Below are positions 6,801 to 9,789 of a DNA stretch of 9,789 nt, in pieces. Under the pieces are notes generated by a model. That model was not told the DNA's origin, made no database searches, and saw only the letters and a program-made list of their open reading frames with translations. Every line of letters begins with the position of its first letter. Position 1 is the stretch's first letter. A program made the position numbers and the translations under genes. This DNA comes from SIG440 sp045647905. GTDB lineage: Bacteria; Bacillota; Clostridia; Monoglobales; Monoglobaceae. The stretch is taken from the NCBI GenBank assembly GCA_045647905.1, contig JAZRMZ010000017.1:1-9789 (forward strand), written 5' to 3'.

Positions 6801-8170
6801 CCTTTGTGTTCAAGGCAGGAACAATCGGCACAATTGCCGACAAAACCGCAATTGGTTTTTACGGAAAGAAGTATTATGAGAAAAAAGGAATCAAGCCCAC
6901 CCAAGCGGAGCTGAAACGAGTTTCAAAGGGGCTTATTGATATAAAAAACACAACGGGTCAGCATCCGGGGGGTATTATTGTTTGCCCCAAAACCATGGAC
7001 ATTCACGAGTTCTGTCCCGTTCAGCATCCGGCAGAAAAGAAGGAGTCGGGGATTATCACAACACACTTTGACTTCCATTCAATCCATGATAATCTTTTGA
7101 AGCTGGATATTCTTGGTCACGATGACCCGTCAACAATCAGAATGCTTGAAAACCTCACGGGGCTTGATGCAACAAAGATTCCCCTTGACGACCCTGACAC
7201 AATGCGGATTTTTTCAAGCACCGAAACCATTGGCGTAACCCCCGAACAGATAAAGAGCAAGGTGGGAACATTCGGAATCCCCGAATTTGGAACATCCTTC
7301 ACACGTCAGATGCTTCTTGACACACTCCCAACCACATTCTACGAGCTTGTTCTCATTGCGGGGCTTTCCCACGGAACAGACGTGTGGCTGGGCAATGCTC
7401 AGGAGCTTATCAAGGCAGGAACGGCAACCCTCTCGGAGGTTATTGGTGTTCGTGACGATATTATGACGTATCTGATGAACAAGGGCGTTGAGCCGGGACT
7501 TGCCTTCAAGATTATGGAGTTTGTCCGTAAAGGCCGTGCCGCAAAGGAAGGTATGCCCGAAGAATATGAAGTTCCAATGCGTGAGAATAATGTTCCAGAC
7601 TGGTATATTGAATCCTGCAAAAAAATCAAGTATATGTTCCCCAAAGCCCATGCGGCGGCGTATGTTATGATGGCGTTCAGAGTGGCATACTTCAAGGTGC
7701 ATCATCCTCTTGAATTCTATATTGCATACTATACCGTCCGTGCCGATTTGTTTGATGCAAAGATAATGGCTCAGGGCGACGAGCATCTTCAGAATGAGAT
7801 GAGGAATCTTGAAATGCGGTCAAACGAATGGTCGGCAACCGAGAAGTCTGTTTATACGATTTGTGAAATTGTTCACGAAATGTATCAGCGTGGTTTTGAA
7901 TTTATGCCTGTTGACCTTTATGAATCCGATGCCTTCAAGTTCCAGAGGGTTGACGGAAAAATCAGGCTTCCAATCAATGCTTTTCAGGGCGTTGGCGACT
8001 CGGCGGCGCAGAACATTGTTGATGCAAGAGCAAACGGTGAGTTTATGTCCATTGAGGACTTGAAAACAAGGGCAAAGCTCACAAAGACAGTAATTGAAAC
8101 CTTGTCGGAAAACGGATGCCTCAAGGGGCTTTCGGAAACAAGTCAGATTTCTATGTTTGATGAGATTTGA
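3830..8170 (+). CDS. polC: DNA polymerase III alpha subunit, Gram-positive type (PolC)
   Basis: The 1446-residue replicative polymerase synthesises the chromosome with built-in proofreading. Length and order match B. subtilis PolC (about 1437 residues). An amino-terminal domain is followed by a Lys/Glu/Pro linker (about 173-195) and an OB fold (about 215-315). The first half of the PHP domain starts at VELHLHTKMS (325) with ITDHG (His362). A DEDDh exonuclease is inserted in it (about 413-590; Asp419, Glu421, Asp509, His570, Asp575). The second PHP half follows, up to CDVHFMDPSDE (739-749). The palm has GSRGSVGSS (885-893), zinc cysteines 913, 916, 938 and 941, and catalytic Asp967, Asp969 and Asp1093. 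A helix-hairpin-helix follows at about 1384-1405. The carboxyl end carries QISMF (1439-1443), a fit to the sliding-clamp binding pentapeptide. All catalytic residues are present. It follows ispG by 3 bases; no terminator is visible after it. Confidence 0.98.
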   Translation: MAGILDVFDKVTVLNDFAEVLENTEVIDFFVDIKNKGIRVEIGSEQLISKTELFAFSEQVKSVYGLSDLEIKVKYKSLEFSEKYYRNLLVSLFKKCSICKAFLVASSGELQGDVLKIKNVKCGKDILEKNKCSSILKEIISYELDRPISVEIEADCVDMDAYTTAKEERITALSKKAAEVVPKKKEEAPKNEETGEPLTVGCIYGKPITEDIVNMVELRAGMGICAVHGEVIDVEIREINKEGKLMYIAVNFDIGDDTWAVTCEIFGKAEQVKRILPAMVAGNIFTVRGDYNYDERARCEKMKVLSIELCNKPGIRMDTAEEKRVELHLHTKMSAKDAITAPADLINRAAKWGHKAIAITDHGVAQAFPEALKTLGKIRKGGQDFKVIYGTEGYFVNDLPLGVDTVPKSYKDGIYIVFDIETTGLSPETETITEIGGVKIMDGEIVNTFSKLINPQRPIPPNISELTGITDEMVADKPNIDEILPEFINFCGKLNHVKNIVVAHNAKFDVSFIKAEVERYNQRHEDAPLEFDSYPVMDTIDLSKELFPQEKSHKLNLMCERLGVSLENHHRALDDATATAEALIKMLQMKEERESDLDNTWTIDKNEEFLKNPYKHIIILAKNEIGLKNMYKLISWSNLKYFYKRPRIPKSVLARYREGLIIGSACEQGELYVAVKEGRSDEELRKIAEFYDYLEIQPLGNNEFMIRNGDVPDKEALMNFNRKIVELGEEMGKPVVATCDVHFMDPSDELYRRVLQGAQGYGDADLQAPLYFRTTEEMLEEFAYLGRNKAYEVVVKNTNLIADMIEDFEPLKGGTYNPSIENCEQDLEDMCHAKAYREYGDDLPDIVKERMDRELGCILRYGYAVMYMIAHKLVKKSNEAGYLVGSRGSVGSSFAAYLSGITEVNALAPHYICRKCKHSEFFTKGEYNIGIDMPDKNCPVCGEKLHKDGFNIPFETFLGFKGDKVPDIDLNFSGEYQATAHKYVGELFGDAFVFKAGTIGTIADKTAIGFYGKKYYEKKGIKPTQAELKRVSKGLIDIKNTTGQHPGGIIVCPKTMDIHEFCPVQHPAEKKESGIITTHFDFHSIHDNLLKLDILGHDDPSTIRMLENLTGLDATKIPLDDPDTMRIFSSTETIGVTPEQIKSKVGTFGIPEFGTSFTRQMLLDTLPTTFYELVLIAGLSHGTDVWLGNAQELIKAGTATLSEVIGVRDDIMTYLMNKGVEPGLAFKIMEFVRKGRAAKEGMPEEYEVPMRENNVPDWYIESCKKIKYMFPKAHAAAYVMMAFRVAYFKVHHPLEFYIAYYTVRADLFDAKIMAQGDEHLQNEMRNLEMRSNEWSATEKSVYTICEIVHEMYQRGFEFMPVDLYESDAFKFQRVDGKIRLPINAFQGVGDSAAQNIVDARANGEFMSIEDLKTRAKLTKTVIETLSENGCLKGLSETSQISMFDEI

Positions 8171-8182
8171 TTGAATGGTTAA

Positions 8183-8283
8183 ACTCCCTCAGTCACTTCG
8201 TGACAGCTCCCTCTCAGAGGGAGCCGAAAATGCCTCCATCTTTGAGGGAGGTGGATTTGCCGATAGGCAAAGACGGAGGGAGT
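8183..8283 (+). repeat. 101-bp structured palindromic element, copy 1 (left of DUF559 gene)
   Basis: The element starts 13 bases after the polC stop. Its ends ACTCCCTC (8183-8190) and GAGGGAGT (8276-8283) are perfect inverted repeats, and extend to 11 of 12 matches. Inside are four hairpins: GTCAC/GTGAC with a TTC loop (8192-8204), GCTCCCTC/GAGGGAGC with a TCA loop (8206-8224), CCTCC/GGAGG (8233-8251), and TTTGCC/GGCAAA with a GATA loop (8256-8271). The whole could fold as a branched, cloverleaf-like structure. No T run follows on either strand, so it is not a standard terminator. In reverse complement it aligns along its whole length with the element at 8671-8770. I read no protein in it. 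The remaining bases to 8307 hold only the ribosome binding site of the next gene. Confidence 0.85.
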
Positions 8284-8294
8284 AAAGGTGTACT

Positions 8295-8300
8295 AAGGAG
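8295..8300 (+). promoter_or_regulatory. Ribosome binding site of the DUF559 gene
   Basis: A perfect AAGGAG lies 7 bases before the ATG at 8308, just outside the left element. It supports both the reality of this small gene and its start. Confidence 0.85.
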
Positions 8301-8307
8301 AAATTAA

Positions 8308-8670
8308 ATGTCTTTATTTTATAAGGGAAAACTGATTCCTTTGGCAAAAGAGCTTCGCAAAAATATGACGCGTCAGGAACGTCATTTGTGGTATGACTTT
8401 TTGAGATGTTATCCAATCAGGTTTCAACGCCAAAAGACAATAGGCAACTATATTGTTGATTTTTATTGTCATTCCGCAAGGCTTGTGATTGAGCTTGACG
8501 GAAGTCAGCATTATTTTGATGAAGGAACTGAAAATGATAAAAAAAGAGATGACTTTTTGAGACAATATGGCTTAAAAGTTCTGAGGTTTTCAAACAGAGA
8601 AATTGATGAAGACTTCAGAGGGGTTTGTGAGTGTATTGATTTGACGATAAAAGGAAAGTTGAATAAATAG
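8308..8670 (+). CDS. DUF559 family Vsr-like endonuclease-domain protein
   Basis: This 120-residue protein matches the DUF559 family, which has the restriction-endonuclease-like PD-(D/E)XK fold related to the mismatch nuclease Vsr. Visible family features: LAKELRKNMTRQERHLW near the amino terminus (Glu24), RFQRQKTIGNYIVDFYC (Asp51), then VIELDGSQH (Glu62, Asp64, His68), and the closing VLRFSNREI (92-99). Asp51 and the Glu62/Asp64 pair are the probable metal-binding residues. The gene is complete at the family's usual length and has no signal peptide or membrane segment. By eye it is richer in A and T than polC. It is bracketed by two inverted copies of a structured repeat, the right one starting on the base after its stop codon. 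Its biological role is unknown to me. A role in moving those repeats, or as a stand-alone repair or homing-like nuclease, is inference. No methylase lies next to it, so it is not an obvious restriction system. Confidence 0.9.
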   Translation: MSLFYKGKLIPLAKELRKNMTRQERHLWYDFLRCYPIRFQRQKTIGNYIVDFYCHSARLVIELDGSQHYFDEGTENDKKRDDFLRQYGLKVLRFSNREIDEDFRGVCECIDLTIKGKLNK

Positions 8671-8770
8671 CCCCTCTCCGACACAGCGTTGCTGTGCCAC
8701 CTCCCCCCTGGGGGAGGCTCTAAAGGCTCGCCTGTGGAGAGAGCTGTCACCGGCAGGTGACTGAGAGGGG
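8671..8770 (-). repeat. 100-bp structured palindromic element, copy 2 (right of DUF559 gene, inverted)
   Basis: The ends CCCCTCTC (8671-8678) and GAGAGGGG (8763-8770) are perfect inverted repeats. Internal stems are CACAGC/GCTGTG with a GTT loop (8682-8696), CCTCCCCC/GGGGGAGG (8700-8717), GCTC/GAGC (8726-8744), and GTCACC/GGTGAC with a GGCA loop (8746-8761). Read in reverse complement it has the same hairpin order as the element at 8183-8283 and shares the segments CAGTCAC, GTGACAGCTC and, from the other side, CCACCTCCC. It is therefore the second copy in opposite orientation. It begins directly after the TAG stop of the DUF559 gene. AAATA occurs just before (8665-8669) and just after (8771-8775), a weak possible target duplication. 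No T run follows, so terminator function is not supported. The rest up to the tex ribosome binding site is AT-rich with no clear promoter. Confidence 0.85.
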
Positions 8771-8798
8771 AAATAACATAAAGTATATCTATTATAGG

Positions 8799-8804
8799 AA
8801 AGGA
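8799..8804 (+). promoter_or_regulatory. Ribosome binding site of tex
   Basis: AAAGGA lies 8 bases before the ATG at 8813 and supports that start codon. Confidence 0.7.
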
Positions 8805-8812
8805 AAATAAAT

Positions 8813-9789
8813 ATGACAATTGCTGAAAGACTCGCACAGGAGTTGGAGTTGAAACAATGGCAGGTGGACAACACCATTGCCCTTCTTGACGAGGGAAACA
8901 CAATTCCCTTTATCTCCCGATACAGAAAAGAGGCAACGGGAGAGCTGAATGACGAAATACTTCGTACATTCTTTGACCGCCTCACCTATCTCCGTAATAT
9001 GGAAGAACGTAAGGCAGACATCAAGAGAATAATCGAGGAACAGGGAAAGCTCACAGAAGAGCTTTCTGCCGAAATCGACAAGGCAGAAAAGCTCTCGGAG
9101 CTTGAGGACATTTACCGTCCTTATCGTCCAAAACGCAGAACTCGTGCAACCGTTGCAAAGGAAAAGGGTCTTGAACCCCTTGCCACAATAATTTATCTGC
9201 AGAACACAAAGGCAGAATCAATTGATGACCTTGCATCTGTTTATATTGACCCCGAAAAGGGCGTTGAAACCATTGATGATGCACTTCAGGGTGCAATGGA
9301 CATCATTGCGGAAATTATTTCGGACAATGCTGAACACAGAAAGGAAATCCGTGAGATTACAACAAAGACGGGTCTTCTTCAGTCAAAGGCAGCAACAGAA
9401 GAGGATTCGGTTTACAGAAATTATTATGAGTTTGCCGAACCTGTCACAAAAGCAGTTCCCCACAGAGTTCTTGCCATTGACCGTGGCGAAAACGAGAAGT
9501 TCTTGTCGGTTTCTGTTCCTTGTGACGAAGAAAAGATTCTTGCCTATCTGAAAAGTTCTGAAATCACCGACAAAAGTTCAATCACCGCATATCTGGTTGA
9601 AGCTGCGGCAGAGGATGCATACACACGTCTGATTCAGCCCAGCATTGAACGTGAAATCCGCAACGAGCTTACCGATGCGGCGCAGGAACAGGCAATGCAG
9701 GTTTTCAAGGTTAACCTGAAGAATCTTTTGATGCAGGCACCAATCAAAGGTCAGGTTGTTCTTGGCCTTGACCCCGGCTATCGTACCGG
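8813..9789 (+). CDS. tex: Tex family RNA-binding transcription accessory protein (5' part only)
   Basis: The reading frame is open from the ATG to the window edge, giving the first 325 codons. Full-length Tex proteins run to about 710-780 residues, so somewhat under half is visible. The protein starts MTIAERLAQELELKQWQV. The amino-terminal Tex domain shows the hallmark segments NTIPFISRYRKEATGEL (about 27-43) and LEDIYRPYRPKRRTRATVA (about 97-115). The visible part ends in the opening of the YqgF/RNase H-like domain, VLGLDPGYRT. The helix-hairpin-helix and S1 RNA-binding domains expected downstream are outside the window. Family knowledge: Tex is a cytoplasmic nucleic-acid-binding protein linked to transcription and to toxin-gene expression in some pathogens; its exact role here is unknown. 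It follows the DUF559 unit on the same strand. Its own promoter was not identified, so read-through from polC is possible. Confidence 0.95.
   Translation, partial: MTIAERLAQELELKQWQVDNTIALLDEGNTIPFISRYRKEATGELNDEILRTFFDRLTYLRNMEERKADIKRIIEEQGKLTEELSAEIDKAEKLSELEDIYRPYRPKRRTRATVAKEKGLEPLATIIYLQNTKAESIDDLASVYIDPEKGVETIDDALQGAMDIIAEIISDNAEHRKEIREITTKTGLLQSKAATEEDSVYRNYYEFAEPVTKAVPHRVLAIDRGENEKFLSVSVPCDEEKILAYLKSSEITDKSSITAYLVEAAAEDAYTRLIQPSIEREIRNELTDAAQEQAMQVFKVNLKNLLMQAPIKGQVVLGLDPGYRT

Noticed and set aside
7214..7786. 190-codon open frame on the minus strand inside polC
   Set aside because: It is a shadow frame opposite conserved polymerase sequence, with no family resemblance and no convincing translation signals; the same holds for the other open frames inside the mutase, ispG, polC and tex genes.
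8183..8283. Cloverleaf-like fold considered as a tRNA or small RNA gene
   Set aside because: There is no anticodon arm, T-loop consensus or CCA-type end, and the fold is better explained as nested palindromes in a repeat with a second inverted copy nearby.
8700..8717. CCTCCCCC/GGGGGAGG stem considered as an intrinsic terminator of the DUF559 gene
   Set aside because: The loop is only two bases and no T run follows; the stem is an internal part of the repeat element.
8790..8795. TATTAT as a -10 box for tex
   Set aside because: No acceptable -35 box is found 16-18 bases upstream, where the sequence is the G-rich end of the element.

Overview
The window looks like a chromosomal segment from a low-to-moderate GC Firmicute of the class Clostridia, probably a gut Oscillospirales/Ruminococcaceae-type anaerobe. 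The main reasons are the Gram-positive-type replicative polymerase PolC, the MEP-pathway gene ispG directly upstream of polC (a familiar clostridial neighbourhood), strong AAGGAG-type ribosome binding sites, and the style of the intergenic palindromes. The taxon below class level is inference.

Layout from left to right. Positions 31-285 hold three tandem 85-bp units made of alternately oriented small palindromes (REP/BIME-like). They lie downstream of a minus-strand phosphohexomutase gene (292-2013). Its start region and that of the plus-strand gene rpiB (2154-2603) share a compact divergent control region with two back-to-back sigma-A-type promoters. Between rpiB and ispG lie two decayed copies of the same palindrome family, ending just before the ispG ribosome binding site. 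ispG (2771-3826) is followed after 3 bases by polC (3830-8170, TTG start), so these two are very probably co-transcribed and translationally coupled. A small DUF559 (Vsr-like, PD-(D/E)XK fold) nuclease gene (8308-8670) sits between polC and tex. It is bracketed by two ~100-bp structured elements of a second family, placed in opposite orientation. The window ends inside tex (8813 to beyond the end).

The core genes are housekeeping: hexose-phosphate interconversion (pgm-type mutase), pentose-phosphate isomerisation (rpiB), isoprenoid precursor synthesis (ispG), chromosome replication (polC) and transcription/RNA-associated upkeep (tex). The accessory content is the two families of palindromic repeats and the DUF559 gene. 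The arrangement element - nuclease gene - inverted element resembles in layout a REPtron (a RAYT transposase gene flanked by inverted REPs), but with a DUF559 nuclease where the HUH transposase would be. This is the most promising candidate for an undescribed mobile or selfish unit here. Its mobility is inference and is not shown by this single window.
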